From positions 7,057,622-7,121,621 of the forward strand of contig NC_035164.2 in the NCBI RefSeq assembly GCF_001659605.2: a stretch of 64,000 nt of DNA, given 5' to 3'. Of this stretch, positions 20,640 through 32,067 are shown in pieces. The stretch's first letter is position 1. Each line of letters opens with the position of its first letter. Below the pieces are notes generated by a model that saw only the letters and a program-made list of their open reading frames with translations, did no database searches and was not told the origin of the DNA. The DNA is from Manihot esculenta (Eukaryota; Streptophyta; Magnoliopsida; Malpighiales; Euphorbiaceae). The position numbers were made by a program, and so were the translations under genes.

Positions 20640-21743
20640 TTGGCCTAACATGAAAAAAAAATGTTGAAAGAATTCACTCTAGTTGCGTTGCATATAGGCA
20701 GGCTAAGTCCAAGGTGCAATCCTATGGGTTGTATACTCCTTTATCTGTTCTTAGTAGTTCTTGGGTTGATATAGATATGAATTTTATGTTGGGATTACCT
20801 AAAACTATGAAAGGCCGAGACAACATCTTTGATGTTATAGTTGATAGATTTAGCAAAATGGCGCATTTTACTGCATGTCATAAATTTGATGATGCTACAC
20901 ATATTGCTGATTTATTCTTTAGGGATGTTATTAAGCTACATAGCATTCCTCGGACAATTGTTTCTAGTAGAGCTTTTAAGTTTCTTAGTCACTTTTAGTG
21001 TATTCTATGGAAAAAAATTAGGGATTAAGTTATTGTTTTCTACTACTTGTCATCTCCAAACTGATGGCCAAACTAAAGTGGTTAATAGAATTTTAGAGTT
21101 TTATTGCATGCTGTGGTTGGAAAGAATTTAAAAATTTATAAAGATTGTTTGCCTTTGGTTGAATTTGCATACAATAGGAGCATTCACTCTTCTACAAGTT
21201 ATTTACCATTTGATATTGTGTATGGTTTTAATCTACTAACTCCTTTGGATTTGTTGTCTGTACCTTTGAATGAGGTTGCGAATGTAGATGGACAACAACG
21301 AGCAGAATCGGTTAAGTCTATATATGAGAAAGCTAGACAACACATTGAGGAGAAGAATAAAAAAGTATGCTCAAAGAGCCAATCAAGGTTGAAGGGTTAT
21401 AAGGCTTGAGCCAAGAGATTGAGTTGGGGTACACTTCAAGAAAGAAATATTTCCAAAACAAAGGAAATCTAAGCTCGATCCTAGAGGAGATGCTCATTTT
21501 CAAGTGCTTGAACCCATCAATGATAATGCTTATAGGATGGACTTGCCAATTGAGTATGAGTTTAGTGCTACTTTGAATATTATTGATTTATCTCTCTTTG
21601 ATAATATAGGTTCATATTCAAGGACGAATCTTTTTGAGGAGGAAGGAAATAATACAACTCACCAAGGCATCCATGGAGATGGTGACTTGAGGATGCCAAT
21701 GGAGCCAATTACAAGGGCACGCTCCAACAAGCTCAAGGCATAA
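20640..21743 (+). pseudogene. gypsy integrase and C-terminal region of element D (broken)
   Basis: The zinc-finger end is degenerate near 20,650-20,700. The core follows: [34 protein letters not shown] and [16 protein letters not shown], where the usual second catalytic Asp (SDR) reads SSR, so activity is lost. Next, after a frameshift, come [20 protein letters not shown] and SYLPFDIVYGFNLLTPLDLL. The C-terminal part (LEPINDNAYRMDLPIEYE) ends with PITRARSNKLKA and a stop at 21,743. Confidence 0.85.
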
Positions 21744-22147
21744 CTTCAGATTTATGTACAAGCTTGTATTTCACAAGAACTTCAAGAAGACATGTTGATC
21801 AAGTTTGAAAAAGAGCTTAAGGTGTAATACCCGGCTAGACCCCGGTACCGGAATTCCTACCGTCCGGTGGAATCTCGGATGTCGGAAATCTCTAGAAGGG
21901 TAAAATCATGTTTTCATAAAATGTTTTAATATGTTTTATGATTTTAAGTAAGAAAAGAACTGAGTTTTGAATGAAAAAGACTATGGAGGCATTTTCAGGT
22001 TCAGCCGCCGAACATAGGATAGTTTAGGGGGGCAAGTTAGGCTTCCGAAAGTGGTTCAGGTTCGGCCGCCGAACCCCATGTTCGGCCGCCGAACTTGCAT
22101 GAGTTTTGGAGGCACTTTAGGCTTCCGAAGGTGGTCTGGCCAGCCCA

Positions 22148-22155
22148 TATAAAAG
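22148..22155 (+). promoter_or_regulatory. LTR TATA box (copy 21,823-24,092)
   Basis: TATAAAAG follows GCC-box motifs at 21,995-22,125 and precedes GGGCGAGCTTTTTCCCC. Confidence 0.75.
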
Positions 22156-23329
22156 GGCTCCATGGCCGAAACGGGCGAGCTTTTTCCCCTATTTTCGGCC
22201 AACGGTGAGTCCATGCTCTCCCATGGTTGGTTTTGTTGATTTTCCTCAAATCTTTCAAGTTTTAACGAGTTCTAACCTGGTTTTGAAGAGTTTTGGAGCT
22301 AAGATCAAGTTTTGGAGCTTGGAGACCTAAGGAGCTAGATTTCTCCCATCTCCAAGTTTAGATCGCCTCCCCTCTCGATCTCCAAGAGGTAAGAGTAGAT
22401 CCTTAGCTCATTTCATGTTTTAAACAAGTTTTATGAAAGTTTTCGGGGGTAGAAATGCATGTTTAGGTTAATGTTGAGTTTTTGGTTAATGTTGAGTATA
22501 TGGACAATGTGTGTTGTATGTGTATGTTTGATGTATTTTAGTTGGGGTTTAGGATAGTTTGAGGCCCCTATGAGCTTGTGTATGTGTGTATGCATGTTGT
22601 GGAAGTGTTGGTTTTGAGTTGGAAGGTGTTGGGAGGCAAATGTGCATTATGGAGGCTGAGTTCTGCCCTTTGGAAGAACTTAGGTTCGGCAGCCGAAGGG
22701 ACTTTCGGCCGCCGAACTTACCTGTGGAGGCAAGCCTTTGGCTGCCGAACCCTACCCCCGAAAGTGGACTTTCGGCTCTGGAAGGGAGTTTCGGCTGCCG
22801 AAGGTGCCACCGAACATGCATGAGTTTCGGATCTGGAAGGAACCTTCGGCCGCCGAAAGTGCCGTCGAAGGTGCATGACTTTCGGCTCTGGAGGGACTTT
22901 CGGCCGCTGAACCTGCCGCCAAAAGTGCCTTGTTCAGCCTTCCTTTGCATGATTTCTATGATTGTTTTAAGGTGTTTTAGGGGATTTTTGGGGAGTATTT
23001 TAGAGTCATGTTCATGTATATTTGGTCTCTCATTTGAGTCCACCTGTGTAGGTTCAGACCCGAGGAACCGAGGACCCCAGCAGTGAGACAGCTGCTTCAG
23101 TGTCTTGTTAGAGCTAGCCTGAGGTGAGTAGAATGACTCTTTATGTTTCAAAGCAAATAATGACAGTTTTAGCATGATTCATGCATCATGAATACCATGA
23201 GATGTATTAGGTTGTTTGCATTAGAATTCACGAATATGTTGCATTGCATATTATGTTGTTGATGTGGATGAACATTGGATGATCCATTAGCCCTTGTATG
23301 GTATGATATGGTATGATGATGATATGGTA

Positions 23330-23480
23330 AGGAAGTCCAGGAAGACCCATTCTACGTCCCTGGCACTATGTAAGAGAAAGTCCAGGAAGACCCATTCTAC
23401 GTCCCTGGCATATTGAAATGTTATGATATGTTATGTAAGAGAAAGTCCAGGAAGACCCATTCTACGTCCCTGGCACTACT
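23330..23480 (+). repeat. Triplicated tandem repeat in a solo LTR
   Basis: Three copies of AGTCCAGGAAGACCCATTCT followed by ACGTCCCTGGCA, with variable spacers. This is the same LTR position as the repeats at 8,215, 15,152 and 16,852. Confidence 0.85.
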
Positions 23481-24147
23481 GGATATGTTGAGGGCTATTG
23501 GTGACAAGTCCATCCTTAATGTGATTTGTTTGTGATATGATGCATTCCATGAAAGCATGAACTTTAAATAATATGTTTTATTATTCTGCTCACTGGGCTC
23601 TAGTAACTCACTCCATTCCCTTAATCCCCCAGGTTGCAGGTACGGGACAGAATCAGGAGGTCAGCAAGAATAAGAAGTCATGTTTTATGTAATAGTTAGA
23701 TGTGGACATGAGAATGATGTAATGTAATGTAATGATGTTTATTGAGGTTTAGAGTTGTGCTTGACCCTAGTATGTTGGTTAATCCCTTTGTACATGGTCT
23801 ATAAAATGTTTTATCACTGTTTATGTAAACCAAACTTAATATATGTTATGTTACCCCATTGGAGCATTGATGAGGACTCCAATGTGGGGTTTGATGTTTA
23901 TACTTATGAATTGTGCATGCACAGGTTAAGTTTGGTAAACGTATGAGAAAGTTCAAAATTTTATGTAATTGCTGATCATGTATGGGATTAAACAAGTATA
24001 CAAGATGTATGTTAGGCTTGATACGGGTCCCGGCGGCCTTAAGCCGATCTGGATCCTAGCGTCGATAGCGGTTCGGTTTTCGGGTCGTTACATAAGGAGA
24101 CACCAAGATGTTTATGTTCATTGAAACTTTTAAGTCAAGAGGGCTAG

Positions 24148-24807
24148 TGTCATAGGGTCTAAGTCAAAATACACGCAGTGGCAAATAATCACTTAGAAAT
24201 CTGCTAAGCAACCAAGAAATCCCACTTGGCTCAGCCACACTCTCTCACAAAGTGAGGTTCAAAAGGCATAGATTCTCAAACCAACAAAATGCAACACAAT
24301 AGTATTTACAGGAAAAAACTTTTTTAACCTTTCATTCACTAAAAGGAAGCAATACAAGGGACTCCTTTTACGGAACTTCCCATATTTACATGTATATGAG
24401 TATATATAGGATACAATAATAGTTATAAGAAGTTGTGGTTGACACCCCAACCACTTAGGAGAAATAATTGCCCACTACTTATCATAGGAGTTATAACCAC
24501 CCACTACCCATTATGGGAGTTATAACTACCCACTACCCCTCATGGGAGAAAATGTCCCACTCTAGCATAACTTCCCCAAGTTTGTAGGCTTCTACTTTGT
24601 CTTCAGCAACTTTCATCCCACTGTAGCAACTTCCCTACATGATGGATTGAACTGACACCCAAAGTCCAGCCCTTGTACCTAGCAGTACTCTAACCTGCCC
24701 AAGCACACAGCCTTGCCAATCAAGTGCCGCCCTGCACACACCCAGTTGTGGTGAAATCAAGGCCCAACTTTACCCCAACTCAAGCCTACCCACTCAAGGG
24801 TCTGACA
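24148..24807 (-). repeat. 3' LTR of element E (660 bp)
   Basis: On its own strand it begins TGTCAGACCC and ends CCCTATGACA, so the ends form a short TGTCA/TGACA inverted repeat. A purine-rich tract (complement of AATCACCCCATC) precedes it. The first 200 bp on the plus strand match 28,287-28,488. Confidence 0.85.
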
Positions 24808-24814
24808 AATCACC

Positions 24815-25244
24815 CCATCAGAAGGAGCCAAAGTCCTTGTTGGTAGGGCTCGCAAATAATCCTCTATTTTCTCTTCAAATTGCCATAAGGTCATATCTCT
24901 CTCCTAAGTAGCCTCAGTGACTGGCTTATCTTTCCGCAGAATAAGGAACTCCGTCCTTCTATTCTTTTTGCTTTGCCCTAATGTCCTATGATCCAGAATT
25001 TGCTCAATCTGATCATTGAACTATTTCCTCACAACCGATGGGGCTCTCCTTGCTTGGCTCTCCTTGCTTGGCTCCTTGAAGATTTAGCGACATCTTCGTG
25101 AAGCTTATCGAGGAAACTAACATGAAAAGTTGAATGAACTTTCAATCTCTCGGGCAATTTCAACTTGTAACCAGCATTCTCCGTGCCATGACTACGAATC
25201 CTGTCCATCATATCAAACTGGACATGAGTAGTGTTGTACAATGC
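24815..25244 (-). pseudogene. Chromodomain-side end of element E, integrase core lost
   Basis: The minus strand reads GYKLKLPERLKVHSTFHVSF (the conserved segment after plant gypsy integrases), then EQILDHRTLGQSKKNRRTEF, KPVTEA and LWQFEEKIEDYLRALPTRT. This fits a chromodomain-like C-terminus. No integrase DDE motifs occur between LSRK and GYKLKLPE: the whole core is deleted at about 25,200. Confidence 0.75.
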
Positions 25245-25661
25245 AACAACTACCTCCTTTCTACTTAGGGCATCAGCAACCTGATTGTGCTTGCCTAGCT
25301 TGTGCTCTCACACAAAATCATATTCATCCATGAACTTCTGCCAACGAGCCTACTTGGGAGATAGCTTCTTCTAAGTCTTGAAGAAAGTGTTAGCAACATT
25401 ATCAGTTTTAACAATAAACTTCATACCCAACAAGTACACTCTCCACACATGAAGACAATGAACAATAACAACCATCTCCTTCTCATGGGTAGAATATTTC
25501 TGTTCAGCTTCATTTAACTTCCTGCTTTCAAAGGCAATGAGATGTCCCTCTTGGACCAACACCCCTCTAATAGCCTTGTCAGAAGCGTCAATATGCACTT
25601 CAAAAGGTGCATAAAAATTAGGCAACTTTAGCACAGGTTTTGAAGAAATAACAGCTTTCAA
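25245..25661 (-). pseudogene. RNase H of element E
   Basis: PFEVHIDASDKAIRGVLVQE, AFESRKLNEAEQKYSTHEKE and FIVKTDNVAN are gypsy RNase H motifs. The domain ends in KHNQVADALSRKEVV near 25,265, with a stop or frameshift around 25,370-25,340. Confidence 0.9.
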
Positions 25662-25691
25662 CTTGTCAAATGCACTTTGGCAATGACTCCC

Positions 25692-26547
25692 CTATTGCCA
25701 TTTCTCATTCTTCCTTAGAAGATCCGTCAATGGTGCAGCTTTCTTAGAGTATCCAGCAATAATCTTCTTATAATAGTTTGCAAGCCCAAGAAATGACCGC
25801 AACTCTAAGACTTTGGTTGGTACAAGCCACTCCACAATGGCATCTACCTTCCTTGGGTCCATCTTCACCCTCCCCTGGCTTACAAGATGACCTAGGAACA
25901 TGACTTCCTGCCTTGCGAACTCGCATTTCTCCATTTTGACGTACAGTTTGTACATCCGCAACCTTTCCAACACTAACCCAAGGTGCATCAAATGCTCATC
26001 AAGGTTCTTGCTATAGATGACTATATCATCTAAGTACACCATAATAAAATCATCAAGAAAGTTATATAATACATCATTCATGAGATTACAAAATGTGGCA
26101 GGAGCATTTGTCAAACCAAAAGGCATGACTAAGAATTCATAGGCTCCATAGCGAGTAACACAAGTAGTCTTCGTTTCATCCCCTTTAGCAATCTGAACCT
26201 GCCAATACCTACCCCATAGGTCCAGCTTCGTAAACCAGCAAGCTCCACTCAATCTGTCCATCAGATCCTGGATAAGAGGCATAGGATACTTGTACTTTAT
26301 TGTCACTTTATTCAAAGCACGATAATCTACACACATCCTTAAACTACCATCTTGCTTTCTCTGGAATAAAACGGGCATACCCATAAGGGGCTTTTGAAGG
26401 TTGAATGTACCCTACTTTCAGCAACTCATTCAACTGCTTCCTCAACTCAGCAAGCTCATGAGAAGACATCCGATATGGAGCACGTACAGGAGGTTGAGAT
26501 CCTGGCACCAATTCTATTTTGTGATCAATTACACGTCTAGGAGGCAA
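25692..26547 (-). pseudogene. Reverse transcriptase of element E
   Basis: Two overlapping frames (26,547-26,344 and 26,384-25,692) carry [55 protein letters not shown], the catalytic YLDD in [12 protein letters not shown], and [18 protein letters not shown]. These are the successive motifs of Ty3/gypsy reverse transcriptase. One frameshift near 26,350 breaks an otherwise long open frame, so the copy is moderately old. Confidence 0.92.
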
Positions 26548-26726
26548 CTACTTTGGCAAGTTAGGAGGCAACTACTTTGGCAAATTAGGAGGCATCACAT
26601 TTGTAAATTGCCTCAACAACTTAGCAACTCAGCAACTTGATCTGGGACTTCCACAGTCCTGTCGGGCTTGACTTCCAGCAAGGTAGCAAGGAAGGTCTCC
26701 TCACCTCTCCTTAACCCATTCTCAAC

Positions 26727-27199
26727 CTATATAGCACTCAGCATATAATTCACCTTGCTAAAATCATTACATTCATCCTTAGGAATAAACTTTCCTTGGA
26801 CATAACAAGTTTGCAATTCATCTAAAATGAACAACCCACTCAAATGAGGAACAACAACAACTTTAGCCAGCATAAAGAAATCATTCCCTAAAGTCAAATC
26901 AAAATCATCTGAAGGAACAACCAAGACATTTACATATCCAGTCAATTTCCAATAGTACAAACAACATTAGCAGCCATACCTATCACATTTCTAGCTGCCG
27001 AATTTACTGCCTTTATGCGGTTGGAGCTCTTAGTTACTTCCAAACCCAAAATTTTAGCCATCCTCTCAGCCAAAAAGTTATATGAAGCACCAGTATCAGC
27101 CATAGCCAGTACTTCTGCACTATTCAATCGTATGTTCTCATACAGTAATCCCTTCAAAGGACTCACTTCTGAAATAGCATTCACCAAATGTATTGGATT
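26727..27199 (-). pseudogene. Aspartic protease of element E (broken)
   Basis: The minus strand encodes AMADTGASYNFLAERMA, with the DTGA active-site motif, near 27,110-27,060. After a frameshift at about 26,945 it continues with VLVVPSDDFDLTLGNDFF (the LGNDF motif typical of this protease region). The protein breaks into the reverse transcriptase part below 26,727. Confidence 0.8.
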
Positions 27200-28257
27200 C
27201 ATAACAGAAGCATTTCCAGAATCAGCAATTACAAGGGCATGGTCATCATTAGCCACAAGAGCAGTTAGCTTCTCCCTCTTCGGGCAATCCTTTGTACGAT
27301 GGGGTCCATTGCATAGGAAACAACCCTGGCTTCCCTTAAAGAACTTGCTCCCTGAACTCTGACCATCAACTTTCCCTTTCTCACTGTCTTTCTTATAGTC
27401 ACCACCATTCTTCATGCCATCCTTTTTCTCTAACCTTTTTCCCTTTCCCTTACTCAAGCTAGCATCTTTACTGAGCTTGAAATCCACCAAACCATCAGCA
27501 GTAGCAAAGGCACTAGGCAAATCTTTTATATTTTGCCTTCTCAATTCCATTTGTGCCCATGGTTGAAGACCATATAGAAAATTGAATAGCTTGTCCTCCT
27601 CGGACATATTCTGAGTATCCAGCATCAAAGAACTGAATTATTTGACATAATCCCTTACCGTACCGTACCCGATTGTCTCAGCTGCTTTAAAGAATCCTTT
27701 GCAACTCAAGAGGCATTGCAAGGTAGGAACTGATCCTTCATTTCCTTCTTCAATCTCTCCCAAGAGTCAATCCTCGACCTGCCAGCACTAGCATCATCAG
27801 ACATACAAGTTCACAATCACAACTTGGCATCCCCAGACAAGTACATGCTAGTGATTGTCACTTGCTCCACATCAAGGATTCTGGCAGCAATAAAATACTG
27901 TTTTATGTCCCATAGGAAATTCTCTAATTCCTTTGCACTTCGAGCACCATTGAATGCTTTTGGTTCCGACACCTTCATCTTCCCAGCAGAAACTGTCTCC
28001 GTAGGAGTCTCCACAACCATACGTTTCACCAACATCATGTCTGCCTCCAGCACACCCACCCTTGCTCTCATCTCCACAGAGAACTCGTTGAGCATGGTCT
28101 CTAGACGCTGGACGGACTCATGAAGGTCATCAATTCGTGTAGAAATACTTTCCACACCATCAGCATCAACTGGGAAAATAATAGATTCTAATCGTGCCAC
28201 CCTCTCTCGAATAGCTTCTATAGCTCCACCTCCAGCCACAGTAGTTAGTGCAATCAT
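27200..28257 (-). pseudogene. gag of element E (broken)
   Basis: The ORF starting at 28,257 has a coiled-coil-like N-terminus (IEAIRERVARLESI, LHESVQRLETML) and a gag core (KAFNGARSAKELENFLWDIK). A break at about 27,640-27,815 separates it from the second part (27,628 downward), with FNFLYGLQPWAQMELRRQ and the zinc knuckle CFLCNGPHRTKDC (CX2CX4HX4C). It would package the element RNA. The break includes a stop or frameshift near 27,780 and near 27,640. Confidence 0.85.
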
Positions 28258-28286
28258 CCAAAGTAACCTTTACTCTGAATCCAAAT

Positions 28287-28488
28287 TGTCACAGGGCCTA
28301 AGTCAAAATACATGCAGTAACAAATAATCACTTAGAAACTTGTTAGGCAACTAAGAAATTCCATTTAGTTTAGCCACACTCCCTCACAAAGTGAGGTTCG
28401 AAAGGCACAGATTCTCAAACTAACAAAGTGTAACATAACAGTATTTACAGGAAAAAACTTTTCTAACCTTTCATTCACTAAAAGGAAA
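28287..28488 (-). repeat. 5' LTR fragment of element E
   Basis: About 202 bp aligns with the 24,148 end of the other LTR up to CACTAAAAGGAA and then breaks off. The adjacent internal sequence reads TTTGGATTCAGAG on the minus strand, a possible primer-binding site for a tRNA other than initiator Met. Confidence 0.85.
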
Positions 28489-30146
28489 TAAATAAAATAA
28501 TATTTTAAAATAAATAAAATTTTGACTTCAGTAATAATTCAGTAACAAATTTATTATTCGTTTCAAAGTATACTATTTTGCAATAGTATTTATAAGTGGC
28601 AACATATCATGATTGTCGTGAGCCTTTTCCCCTTAAATATTATCAAAGTTTGTTATTCTCCAGTCAACCTAGAGTGTACTGCCTCCCAATTTATTTGAGG
28701 TGATGTGTCCCCGGTCTCGTCACATGTTCTTGCAAGTTAACTATATTCTCACTTCCACTCCAACTAATTAAAATGGAACAAAGTTATTCTTATTCCTTCT
28801 CCCCTAGTCATATATCTCGAGATTGAACCCTAAATAGCAGGTGATATATATTAAAAAAGTGAGACAAAATTGTACACGTGTCAAGACGGTGATATTCTAG
28901 TTTATGAATAATATCTAAAAAGCTTGCAATTATTTTCAAATAAGGAAGAATTAATATAAGCTCCATGAATTTTAGTAAACTTATTAGTTTTTCAAAAATT
29001 AAATAGTTAAATTTTATAAAATATAAAAATATTTTAATAGAGTGATTTTAAAATAAAAATCGACTAATAAATTTTAAAAGTTTTGTAGTAATTTACCCTT
29101 CAAATAATTTAAGCTAGACTACTTCAAAATGATATCTATAATAAGATTAATATGGATATATAATAGTATATTACTTAGCTAATAAGTTTTCTTTTTATTC
29201 ATACGTTTTTGAACGAACTAAAAAATTTAAACGTACATTAAGTTATTGTAAGTTTTTCATAATATATCTAGTTGCCCTTTATTAATAATTTTATAATTTT
29301 AATTTTTTAAATATTTTTTATAAAAATTTTGAAATTAAATTTAAAATTTTCGAACTTCATCTTAATATATTTACCATTAAATTAACCATCAAATTAAATT
29401 TATAAATGCTTATAAGTATTAGTAAAACTGTACTCATAGACTAATCTGATAAAAAATATATTTAAATAAATTTAAGAAATTTTATATTTTATTTTCAGCT
29501 CCAGTTAATATATAATATGATATATTATTAACATGTGAATATTATTTTTATTAAATTAATATTTAAATTTTTCCTTTTATAATATAAATAATAATATATT
29601 AAATATGTCAGCACTCATGAAACTGTAATTCACACATTTAATTGAACTTTGGGAGATTTTTCACACTACACTCAACCTCTTGTAAATAATAATAATACAA
29701 TATTAAACATATCTAAATTAAATAATTAAAATATTTGTATGCATATACAGAATATTTTATTTTATTTTATATTTTTTAAAAAAATTAATAATTAATACTT
29801 TCAATAATTTTATTTATTAAATATTTAACTATGTATTTTTTATGACATGTAAAAATTTATTAATTAATTATTTAATTTGATAAAATTATTTATTAATAAA
29901 AAAATACCTATATATTTTAGTAGTAATCCGCTGTTACAGTAAATTTAACTTTATATTAATAATATTAAATTAAAATTATACACGTACTTGAATTTCAAAA
30001 CAAAATATGATAACGGTATTTTTTTTTTCCTCAAACAAAGTAACCATACAATTTGCCTATATATATTTATATATAAAATATAATATATTAAAAACATTGA
30101 AGTATGCAGAGTACCTCCGATTCGATGTTGTAACAACTGACCGGTC
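28489..30146. other. AT-rich spacer upstream of the zinc-finger gene
   Basis: Strongly AT-rich with no coding potential recognised. The part near 29,900-30,146 presumably contains the promoter of the gene at 30,224, but no clear single TATA box can be picked in such AT-rich DNA. Confidence 0.6.
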
Positions 30147-30192
30147 ATCGACAGAGACAACCGTCGCTCCACTACTCTCTACCACCAAATTC

Positions 30193-30213
30193 CTCTCTCT
30201 CTCTCTCTCTCTC
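30193..30213 (+). repeat. (CT)n microsatellite in the 5' untranslated region
   Basis: About ten CT dinucleotides lie immediately upstream of the ATG at 30,224. Such pyrimidine tracts are common in plant 5' leaders. Confidence 0.85.
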
Positions 30214-30223
30214 GGGCCGAGCC

Positions 30224-32067
30224 ATGACTACGGCTTCGAAGAACCATTACCACCCCTCTTCTTCCCGGCCACCAAGAAACCCTAACCTCAATACCACTAC
30301 CACCACACTGGCTAACCTCCAAAATTCCAACCCTAATCCTAATCCCTCCACTACTCCCAATTCCCCAATCATCCTCTCCGAACAAGACCAGGTTCTCTCC
30401 TATGCCTCCCACCTCACACGCCAAGAACTCCTCAAGCGTCGTTCCTACAAACTCAAGCAGCTCTCCAAATGCTACAGAGACTACTATTGGGCTCTAATGG
30501 AGGACCTCAAGATCCAGTACAGAGACTACTACTGGAAGTACGGTGTCAGCCCATTCAAAGAAGACCATCCTATTCTACAACAACAAAAGCAAGAGCAAGG
30601 CGGCGCTGTAGAGAGAGAAAGTGGAGAGAGAGAGGGCGGTATTGTTAATACTGAAGTTATTGGGGAAAATAATAATGGTAATGATTATGTTAATAATTCG
30701 CTTTCTAGTTATAAGGGCGATTTGGATTTGAAGAACCATCAACGTTGTCTGTTTGTGGGGTGTAAGCTAAAGGCTATGGCTTTGACTAGTTTTTGTCATC
30801 TGCATATCCTCTCTGATACCAAGCAGAAGCTCTATAAGCCCTGCGGTTATGTCATAAAGAGGTAAAGTTTTGCTCTATTCTTCTTTCTTTTTTCGTTTTA
30901 TGGATTATTTCTTTAATGGGCGTTCCTTTAATTCCATAAATTTCAGTTTCATGTGGGTTTTGATTGTTTGGTATCATAAAAATATATGTTAATGCTGTTA
31001 AATTAACGATTCAATTGTGTCCTTTGTTTGCTTTCTTGATGTTTACCCTAACGGATCCCATTCTTGATTCTCATAGTGGTTAAATATGACAAAATTTACG
31101 GTAGAAAAAATAGTGGAGCCATTTGGATTCTTCTAGGAGTTAGAAACATGTCACATTAATAATAATAAACTTGGTATTTGAAATTTTTAATATTGTATAG
31201 GACTTAAACTCTTGATAAAAATCTAATTGTAACTATCTATCTCAATGTGAGATAATAAAATTGTTGTTTTTATCATATAATGCGAGAATAAGAAGAAACA
31301 TCTGTACTGGATACATCTTTTAGCTCCTGTACATGTTTCAGAGTGTAGCTCTTAAGAAAAAATTTATCCTGAAATTTAAGTCCTTTTTCATGCCTAGCTT
31401 TTAAACCTTTCTTTTGCCTTACCTTCAGATGGATATTGGATAGCAACTATTCTAAACTATTCAAGCCAATATAATGTAGCATTTTTTTGTGTTGAGGGAC
31501 ATTTGTTAGCTATATCTGTCAAAGATTCAGTGATTCACGAGTTGGTTTCTGCATCAAGATGTGTTCAAAGTAGCATACTGCATTCATTGATGCAAATCTC
31601 AGTGTTTAATTGAATACTCCACTGTCCTTTCATTAGATAATGGCGTATGAGGTAAAAATGAAAAGAAGGGTCCTTGCTGGATTTGGTAGTATGCAATTGC
31701 CAATTTATAGTGTGCTCTCATGCTTCCAGTTACGGAAACTTGTTACCTTGTCATGATCACTTATCCACTGACTATATATGTTTGATGGACTGGCTGTACC
31801 TCTAGTGCTCAGGCTGGACCTATAACATGTGGAAAGCCAATACTCAGATCAACTGCTCCTTCTCTCTGCACTGTACACTTCCAAAAGGCCCAGAAGCATG
31901 TAACTCGGGCTTTGAAGAAAGCAGGTCTTAATGTTTCCTCATCAAGTAAACTTGCTCCTAAGTTCCATGTGATAGTAGCAGAATATGTGCGTCAAATTCA
32001 AGCAAAAAGAAAAGCTGCAAAAAGGGGAAATAGAATCAAAGGTTTAGATAAGGAAGTGACTAGCTAA
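30224..32067 (+). CDS. C3Hc3H zinc-finger protein, KANSL2/INO80D-like
   Basis: Two exons, 30,224-30,861 and 31,806-32,067 (donor AGAG|GTAAAG, acceptor CCTCTAG|TGCTC), encode 299 residues. The N-terminus is rich in Ser, Thr, Pro and Asn. A helical segment with TRQELLKRRSYKLKQLSKCY follows at about 67-86, then a Glu/Gly/Asn-rich linker. The C-terminal half carries two zinc-binding sets: CLFVGCKLKAMALTSFCHLH with a following KPCGY (about 175-207), and TCGKPILRSTAPSLCTVHF. This matches the potential DNA-binding domain shared by KANSL2 (NSL histone acetyltransferase complex) and INO80 complex subunit D, so a nuclear chromatin role is inferred. The basic tail (IQAKRKAAKRGNR) may be a nuclear localisation signal. 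The intron is 944 bp. No lesions were seen. Confidence 0.85.

Larger units (their letters stand above)
21823..24092 (+). repeat. Solo LTR of the long-LTR family
   Basis: This 2,270-bp LTR has the perfect TSD TAAGG at 21,818-21,822 and 24,093-24,097. GCC-box motifs sit at 21,995-22,125, upstream of the TATA box at 22,148, and at 22,680-22,925. The splice donor is at 22,388/22,389. It ends in GGGTCGTTACA. Confidence 0.95.
11830..24147 (+). mobile_element. Ty3/gypsy element D, defective and heavily interrupted
   Basis: The order is 5' LTR (about 11,830-12,696), primer-binding site TGGTATCAGAGCC at 12,701-12,713, gag (about 18,394-19,010), RNase H, integrase, C-terminal region and a 3' LTR truncated at 24,147. 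Protease and reverse transcriptase are missing: gag passes straight into RNase H near 19,012. Three later insertions lie inside: 12,877-17,838, 19,077-20,188 and 21,823-24,092. The domains are of Ty3/gypsy type; I did not assign a lineage. Confidence 0.85.
21660..24147 (+). repeat. 3' LTR of gypsy element D, split and truncated
   Basis: 21,660-21,822 and 24,093-24,147 match the start of the 5' LTR of D. The solo LTR at 21,823-24,092 separates them, and element E ends the sequence at 24,147 after GGGCTAG. The rest of this LTR is absent on the far side of E. Confidence 0.75.
24148..28488 (-). mobile_element. Ty3/gypsy chromodomain-type element E, integrase deleted
   Basis: The minus-strand order is 5' LTR fragment (28,287-28,488), gag, protease, reverse transcriptase, RNase H, chromodomain-like end, polypurine tract and 3' LTR (24,148-24,807). 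Integrase is missing: RNase H runs into the region before the chromodomain near 25,200. It was inserted in the 3' LTR of element D; its outer right end and the remaining D LTR have been lost. Confidence 0.88.

Noticed and set aside
27015..27362. Plus-strand open frames across element E
   Set aside because: These are shadows of the minus-strand gag and protease, which carry clear zinc-knuckle and DTGA motifs.
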